A stretch of DNA of 64,000 bases from Tanytarsus gracilentus (Eukaryota > Arthropoda > Insecta > Diptera > Chironomidae): contig JAXRKN010000022.1 of NCBI GenBank assembly GCA_038502055.1, forward strand, positions 332,148 through 396,147, given 5' to 3'. Of this stretch, positions 25,801-35,715 are shown piece after piece. The notes under the pieces were generated by a model, which saw only the letters and a program-made list of their open reading frames with translations, was not told where the DNA came from and did not search any database. The position numbers and the translations under genes are program-made. Positions within the stretch are counted from its first letter, which is position 1. Each line of letters opens with the position of its first letter.

Positions 25801-27946
25801 AAGTTACTTAAAATAGAAGTTTTTCTAATATTTGAATGCATGCAGATTAAAGTGCAAAATTCAAATGTGTGAAATGGTAAAGAATTTTTTTAATTTTTCT
25901 AATTAATTTAATTTCGATTAAAAAAAGGGATGAAAAATTAAAAATCCTCAGGCTATAATTTCACTTAGATTTTCCCCGCTTTAATAAATTCACAAAATAC
26001 AGTAGACATAAAATCATCATCGTTCTCCTCGCTTTCTCTCTATTTTTTTCGGAAATTATGATTATTGCTATGCAAACAAAAACAAACAAACAAGAGCTAA
26101 GCGAGAGCGATATAAATGAACATGCGGATGTATATATGAGAGAGGCTGTTGGAGAGATAGTGCCGAGTGGAGTGAGGTGCGAGAGATAGTGAAACGGGCA
26201 TTATGGCGTTTAAGAAGATAGCATTCAAATTTAGAACATTTCTACTGTGGAAGAATAATTAATTTAAATGAAATAACATGTTGCAGGTATTGTGGAAAAT
26301 CAGCCGCAGAAAAAGTTCTCAATTTCTCTGTTTGCGCTTTTAATTAATAATTAACACAAAAAAAAATTTTGCTGTTTAAATAAAGAATTCATCCCCGGTA
26401 AAAAAAGAAGAAGGGAAAAATTTGTGTCATAAATTTTAAATAGGAAGATGTAAAATTTCGAGGAGCGGAGAATTACGTGATTTTGACTGTGACAAAATTA
26501 TCACGCGGTGTGTTAGGAATATTTTCGAGAGGGGTTGTGTAACACAATAAGAATTGAGCGGTGGAATTTAACAAGCAACTCCCAAATGAGTGATAAAGAG
26601 AAAGCAAATTTTTCAACTCCTTAATCGTTTTGTTGTCACGATACCGCATGTTCACTACATTTATCTTTATGTTTCTGCCATTAAGTTTTAAAATTAAATT
26701 TCTAATTGCACCTCAAGTAATTTTCTCACACTGCCGAGGAGAAAAAGTTTTTTTTTGAGGGCAAAAATCAAGAGGATTAGAAAGTTTTCTTTTTTCGGAG
26801 GGGTCGCGGAAAAATCCCGCATAGCCACAATCTCTCATTCCTTATGCGGTGATTTATTATTATTCAATTAATTATTCAGAAATTTAATTTCAAATTCTCT
26901 TTGCGTTGATCCTCGAATGATTAAATAGAAAAGTTCATAAAACCTCGAAATATTTTAAATTCAACTGAAAAAAAACAACAGATTGAGTAACAATCTGCAT
27001 AAAAAACATCCACAATTGACATCTTTTGCCTCACAGCATAGAGGAACAAGAAACGGAAAATCAGCAGCGTGATAACAATAAAATAGCGGCAGAACTTTAG
27101 ACAATAAAAAAAGTAAAACACGAAAATCTACTGTTGTTGTTTATTTCGAAATGAAAAAAGTTTTTCATCCGACAACAATGGGCCGATATGCGGAATGGCC
27201 ATAGCATACATGTAGATAGACAGGAAAAAGTCATCGGAAGTTGAAAAAAGGAAAATAAAAACAAAACTCGAATGACATGACATTGATATTCAATAATAAA
27301 CGACAGTAAAAAATTGAATTTTGGCGACATTAAAGTGGAAAGTAAAATTTTCTAATCTTTTTTGAATTTATTGAGAGAATTTTACAATTTTGTTTGATAA
27401 AAAAATTCAAAATTAATTTTTGAGTCTGTCAGTTAAAATTTTTTTATTTTTTTTTTGAATTAATTTATTTTTTTTTGATAAAAAATTCAATTTTAAATTT
27501 TTTTGTCAGTTAAAATTTTTCTAACTTTTTTTCAATTGATTTAATTTTTTTTGTCAGTTAAAATTTATCTAATTTTTTTTTGAATTGATTTAATTTTTTT
27601 TTTCATAAAAAAATTCAAAATTTAATTTTTATATCGTCGTTAAATGTTTTTTAAATTTATCGAGTTAACAACATTCATTTCACACGCATTGATTAACCGA
27701 TTCATTGCACAAAAACTGAAAATATTTTTTTAAACACTTCAATTCATTGCAATATAAAAAGCTGCTACACATTTTTCATTGTTCACATGAGAATTTTTAA
27801 ATTCGGCAATTTAAATCAACACTTGATGGATGGTTAAACTTTTTATAAATTGTTCTATTTACTTTCACTTTTGATCTCTGATATTGATAAATTTTGAAAA
27901 AATATTTTAAACCTACCTGCACCTGATGCCATTGAGACTCGAGCAT
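4273..27946 (-). CDS. FoxP: Forkhead transcription factor FoxP
   Basis: Coding exons for the longest form: 27946-27917, 11136-10554, 10285-9757, 9640-9255, 9016-8940, 8681-8580, 7109-6937, 4878-4803, 4746-4622 and 4567-4273. All phases match, giving 791 residues. In order the protein has a Q/N-rich N-terminal half (about 60-300) and the FoxP C2H2 zinc finger CKYPGC...H...H (about 365-390). Next come the leucine zipper [20 protein letters not shown] (about 400-425), a forkhead domain starting [20 protein letters not shown] (about 512-610) and an acidic tail. FoxP proteins dimerise through the zipper and bind DNA in the nucleus; in flies FoxP acts in neurons and behaviour. The first exon ([10 protein letters not shown] then gtaggt) is an inference from phase 0 and a strong donor. 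The next in-frame ATG is at 11079. Confidence 0.9.
5290..5424. repeat. Inverted-repeat element in FoxP intron
   Basis: The left end reads ggggacccatatcttccata and the right end, reversed, ggggccacaactcccatata. The arms continue with shared tgaaaccatataaa blocks. The result is an imperfect palindrome of about 135 bp, MITE-like, but I see no clear target-site duplication. Confidence 0.45.
5667..6003 (-). CDS. FoxP: FoxP alternative forkhead exon (YEDDFG type) plus short C-terminal exon
   Basis: Exon 6003-5873 encodes a second version of the forkhead recognition helix, starting [20 protein letters not shown] and ending [11 protein letters not shown]. It has the same phase-0 acceptor and phase-2 donor as the VENVKG exon. 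Exon 5814-5667 then reads in frame to a stop (ends [10 protein letters not shown]). A transcript using both gives a 661-residue FoxP. The GRPRK near the exon end resembles an AT-hook core, a motif that binds AT-rich minor grooves. Insect FoxP genes are known to have isoforms that differ here; the pairing of this exon with this tail is my inference. Confidence 0.85.
6937..7109 (-). CDS. FoxP: FoxP alternative forkhead exon, canonical VENVKG type
   Basis: This exon encodes the second half of the forkhead domain (recognition helix and wing), starting [20 protein letters not shown] and continuing with GAVWTVDE. It matches vertebrate FOXP proteins closely. The acceptor (ttag) joins to WK at the end of the 8580 exon in phase 0. 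The exon ends in phase 2 (GG, then gtacgt), so it can join either the 4878 exon or the 5814 exon. It is one of two mutually exclusive exons; the other lies about 0.9 kb further 3'. Confidence 0.9.
16950..17040. mobile_element. Possible fragment of a hAT-like element
   Basis: The segment contains gaaaacccggtttttaccgg and a nearby caccggtttaaccg. Nested ccggtt/aaccgg palindromes like these resemble ends of some insect hAT elements. No second end or target duplication can be matched because noise-like sequence follows. Confidence 0.25.
17099..17245. other. Homopolymer-rich segment, likely sequence or assembly artefact
   Basis: Long runs of T, A, then G (including nine G in a row) and ggccgcg follow each other in an otherwise AT-rich intron. 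Natural AT-rich introns rarely show alternating T, C, A and G homopolymers like this. A low-quality read end or gap-filled sequence is more likely. Confidence 0.5.
18108..18300. mobile_element. hAT-family MITE with 8-bp target-site duplication
   Basis: The element starts cagagatgggcaattacat and ends tgtaattgcccatctctg, giving terminal inverted repeats of the CAGNGNTGGGCAA type seen in hAT transposons. It is flanked by the perfect 8-bp direct repeat cttaaaat (18100-18107 and 18301-18308), the duplication length hAT transposases make. The element is 193 bp with no coding capacity. A second, near-identical right end (gtaattgctcatctctg) sits inside at about 18225-18241. Confidence 0.9.
19261..19800. 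repeat. Three diverged copies of an AT-rich repeat of about 85-100 bp
   Basis: Copies near 19261-19360, 19627-19708 and 19715-19800 share tagcttttat, aaataaaataaaatttta, aatttaaaatttttggagta and aaagaaattttaaataaata. About 265 bp of unrelated sequence separates the first two. No coding function is seen. Confidence 0.55.
26071..26092 (+). promoter_or_regulatory. Possible forkhead-site cluster
   Basis: The run atgcaaacaaaaacaaacaaa contains an octamer-like ATGCAAA and overlapping RYAAAYA-type forkhead sites, and GA-rich blocks (gagagagg, gagagatag) follow within about 120 bp. It could be an enhancer or an autoregulatory site of FoxP. This is motif matching only. Confidence 0.2.
27390..27640. 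repeat. Short AT-rich tandem repeats
   Basis: Degenerate units built on tgtcagttaaaattt, followed by t(c/a)taa, poly-T and aattgatttaa, repeat about three to four times with spacings of roughly 50-75 bp. Confidence 0.5.
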
Positions 27947-29253
27947 TTTAATTTTAAATATTTTTTTATTTAAAGTTTTTAACTTTTTATCTGAAAATAT
28001 TAATTTCAATCCTAAAAAGCTTTAAGCTCACAAAATTTATTCACTTTAATTTTTTCACGATAATTTTGACAAATCACTTTAATAAAATTTCCTCGGCCTC
28101 AATTTGAATTTTCGTAATGTTTAGTTTTTTTTAGCTAAAAAACATTCGACAACCGCACGTGTGTCATTTCACAATCGAACTGAGAGGCACACTCCAACTT
28201 TTCTTCACCTCCTGTGCGTGTTGCCTCCTTTTTTGCCTTTTTGTTGTTGTTGTGTTGTGTCGGAGATATGCCGAAAAATGTACAAAAAAATTCCTCTGCC
28301 TTTGTTTTGTGCTTATTGTTGTCGCTGATATTCTTATTGTTCCTCTTGTTGATGTTGTTCTGTTGTGTGTCGTAAGCACAACAAAACATTGATGAATGCA
28401 GCGAGAAAATTAAAATTCTTTTAGTAGTTTTTTAAATTAATAAAATATTTATTACCTTAAATGTTAATGCTCCTTTCAATTGTTCGATATTGAATGATAT
28501 TAAATCAGAAAAAATCAAAGAAATTTTTAAAGAATATCCTTTAAGGACATCATAATTTCCCCTAATGCTATACAACTGTGGTCTGAAAAGGAGAAAAATG
28601 CTGCGTGAACAAAGGAGAATTTGTGTAACATAACGAAAAGGATATTGAGATAGACACAAAAACATTAAAACATTGCGTTGATAAAACTTTATCATTTAAT
28701 AAATTTAAAAAGTGCTTTTAAATTAAAGAAATAAATTATAGACAATGATTGAAGAATTTATAAATTTTTTAAATAATAAATAATTTTTTAAAAAATTTAC
28801 TGATTTTTAAAATGGTTTAAAAATTAAATTGAAAAGTACCAGCCTGGAAATATTTCTTAAAAGGATTAATCTGGAATATAAAAACATTAAATCCTTAAAA
28901 CATCCTCAAAAAATTTAATAGATTGACTCACAGATGGAACTTTTTGATCTAGATAGATAGATGACAAAGAGGTAGCGACACAGGACTAAATCAGAATGGA
29001 TACAAACCATTAAAGTCCTCGTAAGATTTCTCTTAAGAATAGAGTATAAAAACCCCTTTTGGGTCCCCGCAGGAATCGCCCACCTCGGGAGCTGCAACAC
29101 ACAACTTGAGAAAGACGCACACATATGGAACTTTTTAAACTATTGACAATTAAAATTTAAAACCCATTGAAATTCTCAAAAATTTCTTACGAATTAATTT
29201 ATTTTTATTTTTTATTGATAATTTAATGTTACATACGACAAATTCAGATGCAT
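27947..29253. other. FoxP 5' region and TMEM87 3' flank
   Basis: Positions 27947 to about 28400 probably hold the FoxP 5' UTR and promoter; 28135-28390 is less AT-rich and has open frames on both strands, which look like chance. At 28935-29135 the phrase atggaactttttga and a near copy atggaactttttaaa lie about 190 bp apart, around a GC-richer block, possibly a transposon remnant. No gene is supported. Confidence 0.4.
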
Positions 29254-31193
29254 TTATTGCATCTTTGAAACTTCAAATTTAGTATTCATGAGCTCATCAT
29301 CGGAGTCCAGCAATATGGAACTGTTTGCGATATTTTCCTCGACCCATTTCATCATGCTGTCTTCTTGCTCCAACAATTTCTCCGATTGCTGTTGATGCTT
29401 ACTGCTGTTTGAAGTTCTCACTTTACTTAGAGTCTCGTGAGAATCAGTTGAGAAATGAACTTCCTCCTCCTCATCATCGTCGTCGTTGAGCAAAGGTGCG
29501 AATGCATATTGTTGATTATTTTTAGTCGGTCGCCAGAGGAATGCGATGACGGTGAGAAGAATTGAGAAAAGAACATGCCAAAATGAAACGTCAATCCACA
29601 AGTCCTTCCATGCGCATTCAGTTTCCTTGTGGATTTTAATCGAATAGATCATGAATGCAATTGACATTGTCACACCAAAAATGAGGACATTTTTAAAGTG
29701 GACATAAAATTGCAACTTTACTAAATTTCTACGAAGTCTAAGCGCTCGAATGGTTTGAATAAGTGATGTAAAAATCCAGTAGCAAATAAGTGAATCAATT
29801 AAAGCTAGCGGAACAGCAGAAAGGACCAACTGTCGACTCTCGTTTCTACTCTCGGTTTGTGCTAATCTTAAGTAGCTCTCAATGGACGCCATCGTGAAAT
29901 AGAGTGATGACATTACTGAAAGTCTCACCACAGATTCGTCACCGATTCGTGCCTTAATAATTCCAAAGCCCATCGATATGTACAATACGAGGACTCGACT
30001 AAGTGTGCGTTTAATGCACGAAACCTGAAAATATTTCATTAATATTTAATTTTATTATTTTTGAATTTCTTACAAGCTCTGCGCTAAGTGCAAGTGGCAT
30101 CGACGAGTATCCAATAGAGTTTGCTTGATGATACTCAAAATAAAACATTGCCTTCTCCATCATTCCGAGTAAAATGACCGAGCCAACCCAGAATTGAATT
30201 CTTAATAATTGCCTCCAATAGATCGACGAGACAATTGTCCAAAAAATTGCAAGAAGTGAATAGTAGAGGCACATAAATGCGTAGAACTGAAAATTGAGTT
30301 GTCTTTAAATTTTAGGGCTTTCAAACTTAAAAATACTCACATTAAGTAATGGTAAATCTTTGGCTGTTAACATTCCATGCTTTGCCACAAACTTGACGGT
30401 CGTGTTCGCATTAAAATTCACCCCCTTCGGTTCAATTAAGAGTTCAAAAATATAAATTCCGTCTTTCGGGACAATTAAGATGGAATTTTCGTTCTAAAGT
30501 AATTAATTAAAATTTGAATGAAATAAAATTTAAATCTAAAATTAAATCTCACTTGTTTTTTCTCCACTTTTTCGTCCTTATTGGCGATGACAATTTTTCT
30601 CAAATTTACCGGACCATTGCACGAAAGTTCTTCTTTTTCTTCAATCTTTGGGTCATTTAGAGTTTTATTACTCTCCTAATTAATTATTAAAATTAAAAGT
30701 TACAATTTAAAAAAAAAATATTTAATTGACTCACCAGATCATGACAAATTCTCTCCACAAATGAATATCTAAACGTTACTGTTAAAAAATATTGTTAAAA
30801 AATTATTTTAATAAAAAAAATATTTTAGTAAAAAAATTATTTTAATAAAAAAAACTTCCTGGTCATGATTGAACTTACAGTTTGCATTGTTTATCGATTC
30901 ACATAGAACTATTTTCAAAAAATCAATTAAAATTTGCCAAAATTTATCGATAAAAAGTCAACTTACTCGTAACTATCACACTTGTTTCCTTGTTTAACGT
31001 TATCGGGATAGAAATCAAGTTATCGTTCTGTGAAATAGAAAAAAATGAGGATGAAACATGAATTTTATGAAAATGAATCATTTTTCACCTTATTCATATC
31101 AAACTCGAAGAAACTTCGCTCGGGTGATGCATCGGTGACTTTAAGAGATGTAATTGAGATCAGAAGAAGAAGAAACGATTTAAATTGCCTCAT
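29254..31193 (-). CDS. Tmem87: TMEM87-family GOLD/seven-transmembrane protein
   Basis: Eight exons: 31193-31089, 31027-30967, 30908-30879, 30778-30735, 30675-30553, 30493-30341, 30286-30074 and 30024-29254. They sum to 1,500 nt, 499 residues. The start gives a signal peptide (MRQFKSFLLLLISITSLKVT). The N-terminal half is the luminal GOLD-like domain. The C-terminal half has several membrane helices with the family block LALSAELVSCIKRTLSRVLV. The cytosolic tail carries WRPTKNNQQYAFAPLL, then acidic residues, and ends KWVEENIANSS...DSDDELMNTKFEVSKMQ, as in human TMEM87A. Family members sit in the Golgi and affect trafficking; ion-channel activity has been proposed for TMEM87A. Short exons (30, 44 and 61 nt) were placed by phase. 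Confidence 0.93.
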
Positions 31194-31388
31194 TTTAACG
31201 ACTATTGATAAGAGAAAAAGCTAAAAATTCTATTTCATTTTCTATTGTTGACTAAAAAGTTTTTGCGGGTTTTGTAACCCCTTGGTAGCTGCCGTGTTTA
31301 AATAAGGCGTGTGAAAATTCTTATGATGTATTTTAAACTAGGAATAAAATAACTTTTTTTATCAATTAAAAACTTGTAAATTTTATTA

Positions 31389-32021
31389 TTAACTCTCTTC
31401 AAAATTTTCATCGTCTTCTGGAATTCTTTCGATCAATAAATCAGGATTGTCTAATTTTTCTCCATCAAGTTCTTCCGAAATCATTTTCAATTTAACAGCT
31501 TGAGCTGGAACTCCGAATTTAATCATCTTAAAAAATCTTTTGTAGTGAAATGATTCAGAAATTTTGATCAGATTGGAATCAATTTGAATGTTTGGTTCGA
31601 CAGATACGATCTCGGGTGTTTTTTGATCTTCAGGTGTTGGAACATCAATTTCAGATTTGACTGTTGCTTCAATCTTTTGTGAACTTTCAGCTTCATTAAC
31701 TTCAATTTTATTTGACGTATTTTGTATTACTTTTGAATCAGAAGTTGTTGGAGTATCTTCAAGTGGAACTGATTGAAGCTAAATTGATTTCAAATAAATT
31801 TAATAAAATACTGATTAAAAAATAAAGTTTCATAAAATACTGATTAAAAAATAACTCACTTTCGCCTCAATGATTATCAAATTACTTTCGATTCTATTTA
31901 ATTTTCTTTCAAATTCAAAAAATTTGCATTCGCACTCGTTTGTGAACTGATTTAGAAATGTTGTCGTTGTTATCAGAAATTCGTTGAAGAACGTCTGCAT
32001 TCGTTTGCTGTTTAGGGCCAT
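31389..32021 (-). CDS. WASHC3: WASH complex subunit 3 (CCDC53)
   Basis: Two exons, 32021-31860 and 31778-31389, give 183 residues. The N-terminal helix FLNQFTNECECKFFEFERKL then NRIESNLIIIEAKLQSVP matches the CCDC53 coiled coil (human FLNRF...IQQIETTLNILDAKL). A Glu/Thr-rich linker follows, then the conserved block FFKMIKFGVPAQAVKLKMIS with EELD, and an acidic end. It is a subunit of the WASH complex, which drives Arp2/3-dependent actin assembly on endosomes. The start is uncertain: in-frame residues SHLPK before the first Met align with human LTKVP, so a short upstream exon may exist. It lies 195 bp behind TMEM87 on the same strand. Confidence 0.88.
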
Positions 32022-32661
32022 CTTCGGCAGATGACTTGTAAAATTTGATTAATTTTTTTAATACAAAAAAAATGTCGAAAAACATAAACAAAATAATTTC
32101 ATGTAAGTGTATACTTGATGATGTCAAACCACAGCGTTTTTGACTTACCGACATATATTTATGTTTCTATCAAAAAATTAGTTGTACTGATCCAAAAACT
32201 TCCGTGTTCTTTGAACAATTGATTGAGTGATTAATAACATAGTGGTGACCGCTGGGAAAACCAGGATAGACACGCCAGTTTCCTTGTTATTTGAACAATT
32301 GATTAATTATTAATTAATTTGATTATTAATGACTCAAAAATATTCACAGGTATAAAAAGTTTAAAAATCAACAAAACAAAAATCTTCGATTTATCTCAAA
32401 ATTCTAAACACTAAAAGTTAAAACTATAAAACAAAATTTTGAGGCTCTAAAATATCAGTCGAAGAAATTCATTCAAACTTTAACCAACTTAAAATCAATT
32501 AATAATTTCAAATTAGTTCTATTATAAATTTTATAAGCGGAAGTTTTTTTTCTTACATAAAATTTCACCTAAAAATTGAAGCAAAAATAAAATCACAAGA
32601 GCAAAAAAAACTTTTTAGAAATTTCAATTTCGCATTGTTTTATAAAATACAAATTAAAAAT
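32022..32661. promoter_or_regulatory. Divergent promoter region, WASHC3 / PYM
   Basis: About 640 bp separate the start codons of WASHC3 (minus) and PYM (plus). A direct repeat of the form tt(t)ccgtgttctttgaacaattgatt and tttccttgttatttgaacaattgatt lies near 32198-32225 and 32278-32305. No clear TATA box was found, and any 5' UTR exons are not resolved. Confidence 0.4.
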
Positions 32662-33334
32662 ATGCAAAGTCTGAAAAATGAGAGTCCGAGTCAGCAATAT
32701 GAAATACCGGCGACAAGACGAAGTGACGGTTCGTGGAGAAAAGCCAGACGAGTCAGACCAGGCTTTGTTCCGCAAGGTAAGAGAAATATTTTAGATTTTT
32801 ATGGATTTTATAACAATTAATTTATTTAATTTTTTAGAGGAGGTTCCACTTTACACGCCGAAAGGTAAACGCGTAGCTCAAGCTAGTTCTAATCCACCAG
32901 GATGGTTTCCTGATGCTGTGAAGGCTCAAACAGCAAAACCCAAAAAACAACAGCCATCCCTGCCACAACAACAACAACAACAAAAACCGCCAGCATTAAA
33001 AAAGGAAGAGCTACAAATTCGTGTAATGACGAAAAAAGAGAACACTGAAAGTGTGACTGTCGATGAAATCGCCGATTCTATGCAAAATTCACTAAAAATA
33101 CGCGAAGATGTTGTTGAGATTTCAAAACGCTTGAAGAGACTGCGGCGAAGACTTCGTGAGCTCGAAATATTAGAGGAAAAAATTACTTCTGGTGAAATAG
33201 CGAAACCACAAAAAGACCAACTGGAAAAAATTCAACGGCGAGTGGACTTTGCAAAGGAAATTGAAGATCTTGAAAAGGTCCGTGACGATCTGAAGGCACA
33301 AGGTGGCATTAAAAATTTCGATGAAGAGTCTTAA
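32662..33334 (+). CDS. Pym: Partner of Y14 and Mago (PYM)
   Basis: Exons 32662-32776 and 32838-33334 give 203 residues. The N-terminus IPATRRSDGSWRKARRVRPG, then FVPQ|EEVPLY, is the Mago-Y14 binding motif of PYM. It is followed by a Q-rich linker and a C-terminal coiled coil (KRLKRLRRRLRELEILEEKI) that contacts ribosomes in other species. PYM disassembles exon-junction complexes on translating mRNAs. The exon junction falls inside GAG of the first EEVPLY Glu. The start is the first ATG in frame; the open frame also extends upstream without another ATG. Confidence 0.95.
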
Positions 33335-33545
33335 ATTTTGTTGTGATTCTCAGTCATCTTTTAATTAAAATTTTTTTATTATGTTTCAAAAGAAATTAAG
33401 TCTAGATGAAAGACGTTGATGTAATAATTGAAAGAAGAATTTTAAAGAAATAAAAAGAGTAAAATAAATCGTTCGGCGGCCCTGTTTATTTGTTTACGTT
33501 CTGTGAAAATTCAAAGTCTAAGAAATTTTTGTTATTTAAAGAAAA

Positions 33546-35546
33546 ATGAGTTTTCCGAGGAAGAGATCAGGCTCGAATAGTAAAAAGACGAAAGAAAAGT
33601 TCGAAATACTTTTCAAAGTGGCGGAGGAAAGTGATGAATTGAGCGAAAATCTGTTGATTGAAATTTCAAATTCATTACAAAATCTCGCTTTCGAAAGTTT
33701 TGAGTTGGAAATTCAAAAGGCTAATCTGGAAAATGCTGCTGTGAAAAAGAATTTAAATTCACTTTTGAAGTTTTCAATCAAGTCCATTGAATTAAGCGAT
33801 GATGAGAAGAAAATATCAAGCAGCTTGAGGACACTCTCACTCATTTTCTTTTGCCTTATGAAAAAATCAAATGGACTGATCCAAACTATTTTAGAAGATG
33901 AAGATCTGAAACTTTTGTTTAAAAACTGTCACATTCTTCTCAATCAAGATTCGAGACTCCTTGAAGAGCAAACAATAAGCAACTGCGTTAAGTTCATTTT
34001 AATCGTTCTTACGGGTGTTGACAATTTAAATGAAAATCAGCTGATTGAATATCTCATGGTGGAGGACATTTTTGAGAGTTTGATTCAAATCGTGCACCTT
34101 CATCGACTAACAAATGGAGATGAAATGATAAAAGCCAGCGACATAGTGATGATAATTATTCTGCTCTGCAATTACCACAAGTATCAAAGTACCAATCCCT
34201 ACATATGTAATTTGAGCATTCTAGCGGATGAGCAAATATTAAATTCCTTCTCGACCATAATCAATGACAAACTTGTTGAGTTTTCTCGTCAATATTCGTC
34301 AACCAATCTCGACTCTTCTTATTCATCTTCCTGGCTCACATCTCTTTCATCTCTAGTTGGACGACATCTCTTTATTTCGGACGACGACAATGATCGATGC
34401 TCAAGCATAAAAGCTAACTATGCAATTCTCTTGGCTCTATACGAGAATATTCATTTAAATCGCAATTTTATTACAACTTTATCTCACACTTCACTCCAAA
34501 GCGACTCACAACCACCATCGCCTTCAAATACTCTCCAAAGTACAGCACAAAGCACCGATCTTGCCTCGCCCGAAGCACTTCTTCACACAGTTACTCCAAC
34601 AAATCTATTTGTGAGTCTCTTCGAGTACTGTTCGATCATCATGAAAGATGCAATACCGGAATCAATTTTCAACACTAAACTTTGTTTCATAATACTCACT
34701 TGCATTTCTGAAGACTCATACGCCAACAGTTTAATTAACGATCAGAATTTAAATTTTAAAGTACACATTCATCGAGCAACAATGAGACATCGAAAACCAA
34801 CGTCTAAGCTTGAATCGCAGCCTCTTTCTGCGACCCTCTTGGATTTAATAATTGAATTTATTGTTTCTCACATGAGCAAGCAAAGATTTCCGATGGAACT
34901 TTATCTCTTTTCTGTTGGAATAATTCAGCGACTTTTAGTTTATCAAAAGCGCTGCAACGTGAGATTAAACTACAACTGGAAAGCTCTTTGGTCCGCCCTC
35001 ATAAATCTCATAAAGTTTCTGGTGTATCAAGAGCCCTATTTGATTAAGAAATTCAATATCTTCATTTTAACAACGAAAATTATCAACATATTCAACTTTT
35101 TCATATCATACGGCGATACTTTTTTGAGAACCACTCAGAATTATGACGAACTATATTATGAATTGAATCGTGAGGAGAAAATTTTCTCTGAGGTTCACGC
35201 TTTGGTGCTTCGCTACAGTGCAATATCTGACACAGAATTTAAGGATGATGTTCTGAAACTCCTCAACTCGCTAGTTAACATTTTAAAAATAGAAAAGCAC
35301 TTTAATCAGAAAATTAAGGAATGGCTCGCTTCTAAATCACTCTCAACCCCAAGCGAAGAACAGATTTTAGCGGTAGTTAGAGAAAATTATGATTTAAATT
35401 TAACCATGATTCCAAACCTCGACGTATTCGAACGTTACAATGAGCAAAAACATAATGCATTTTTCAATGGAGTGATTACAGAGGTGATTGGCGATCTTCG
35501 AAGCAAAAACTGTGCAAGATTTTTGAATGAATTCGCTCACGCTTAA
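33546..35546 (+). CDS. ARMH3: Armadillo-like helical domain protein 3 (ARMH3/C10orf76 family)
   Basis: A single exon of 666 residues, close to the human 689. The C-terminal part is the most recognisable: YDELYYELNREEKIFSEVHA and later EEQILAVVRENYDLNLTMIP, LDVFERYNEQ and the ending NEFAHA match the conserved end of C10orf76. The rest is alpha-helical with leucine-rich segments and a Ser/Thr/Pro-rich loop (about 317-350). In mammals the protein binds PI4KB at the Golgi and supports PI4P production. It has no introns, unlike most neighbours. It starts 211 bp after PYM and ends 169 bp before the next plus-strand gene. Confidence 0.9.
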   Translation: MSFPRKRSGSNSKKTKEKFEILFKVAEESDELSENLLIEISNSLQNLAFESFELEIQKANLENAAVKKNLNSLLKFSIKSIELSDDEKKISSSLRTLSLIFFCLMKKSNGLIQTILEDEDLKLLFKNCHILLNQDSRLLEEQTISNCVKFILIVLTGVDNLNENQLIEYLMVEDIFESLIQIVHLHRLTNGDEMIKASDIVMIIILLCNYHKYQSTNPYICNLSILADEQILNSFSTIINDKLVEFSRQYSSTNLDSSYSSSWLTSLSSLVGRHLFISDDDNDRCSSIKANYAILLALYENIHLNRNFITTLSHTSLQSDSQPPSPSNTLQSTAQSTDLASPEALLHTVTPTNLFVSLFEYCSIIMKDAIPESIFNTKLCFIILTCISEDSYANSLINDQNLNFKVHIHRATMRHRKPTSKLESQPLSATLLDLIIEFIVSHMSKQRFPMELYLFSVGIIQRLLVYQKRCNVRLNYNWKALWSALINLIKFLVYQEPYLIKKFNIFILTTKIINIFNFFISYGDTFLRTTQNYDELYYELNREEKIFSEVHALVLRYSAISDTEFKDDVLKLLNSLVNILKIEKHFNQKIKEWLASKSLSTPSEEQILAVVRENYDLNLTMIPNLDVFERYNEQKHNAFFNGVITEVIGDLRSKNCARFLNEFAHA

Positions 35547-35715
35547 AAATATTGTTTTGACATCGAGAAAAACTTTTAAATAAACAAAAAAATAATAAAT
35601 AAAAATGTGTTTACTTTCACTCTAAAATGAAACCGCACACAAAATTGTAACGAAACGTTTTCAAAAGATAAAACTCAGTCGCAGTTTAGATCTCTACGAG
35701 TAAACAACTAAGAAA

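Larger units (their letters stand above)
11137..27916. other. FoxP: Large FoxP first intron, about 16.8 kb
   Basis: No exon with coding support was found here on either strand; the open frames are short and unlike known proteins. It holds a less AT-rich stretch (about 14.4-16.0 kb) with GAGA-like tracts, a possible hAT fragment with a noise-like segment (about 16.95-17.25 kb), a hAT MITE (18.1 kb), diverged repeats (19.3-19.8 kb and 27.4-27.6 kb) and a forkhead-site-like run near 26.08 kb. Large first introns of neuronal transcription factor genes often carry enhancers, but that is an inference here. Confidence 0.6.

Noticed and set aside
28135..28392. Overlapping frames of 71-84 codons in sense and antisense
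   Set aside because: They overlap on both strands around gttgttgtt tracts near the presumed FoxP promoter; no family match.
28935..29135. Possible small RNA or transposon remnant with repeated atggaacttttt
   Set aside because: Only two short near-copies; no structure or flanking duplication could be established.
31915..32154. Alternative WASHC3 start using ATGTCG before gtaagt at 32154
   Set aside because: Joining it in phase to the nearest acceptor gives a different frame that loses the CCDC53 sequence; no phase-compatible join was found.
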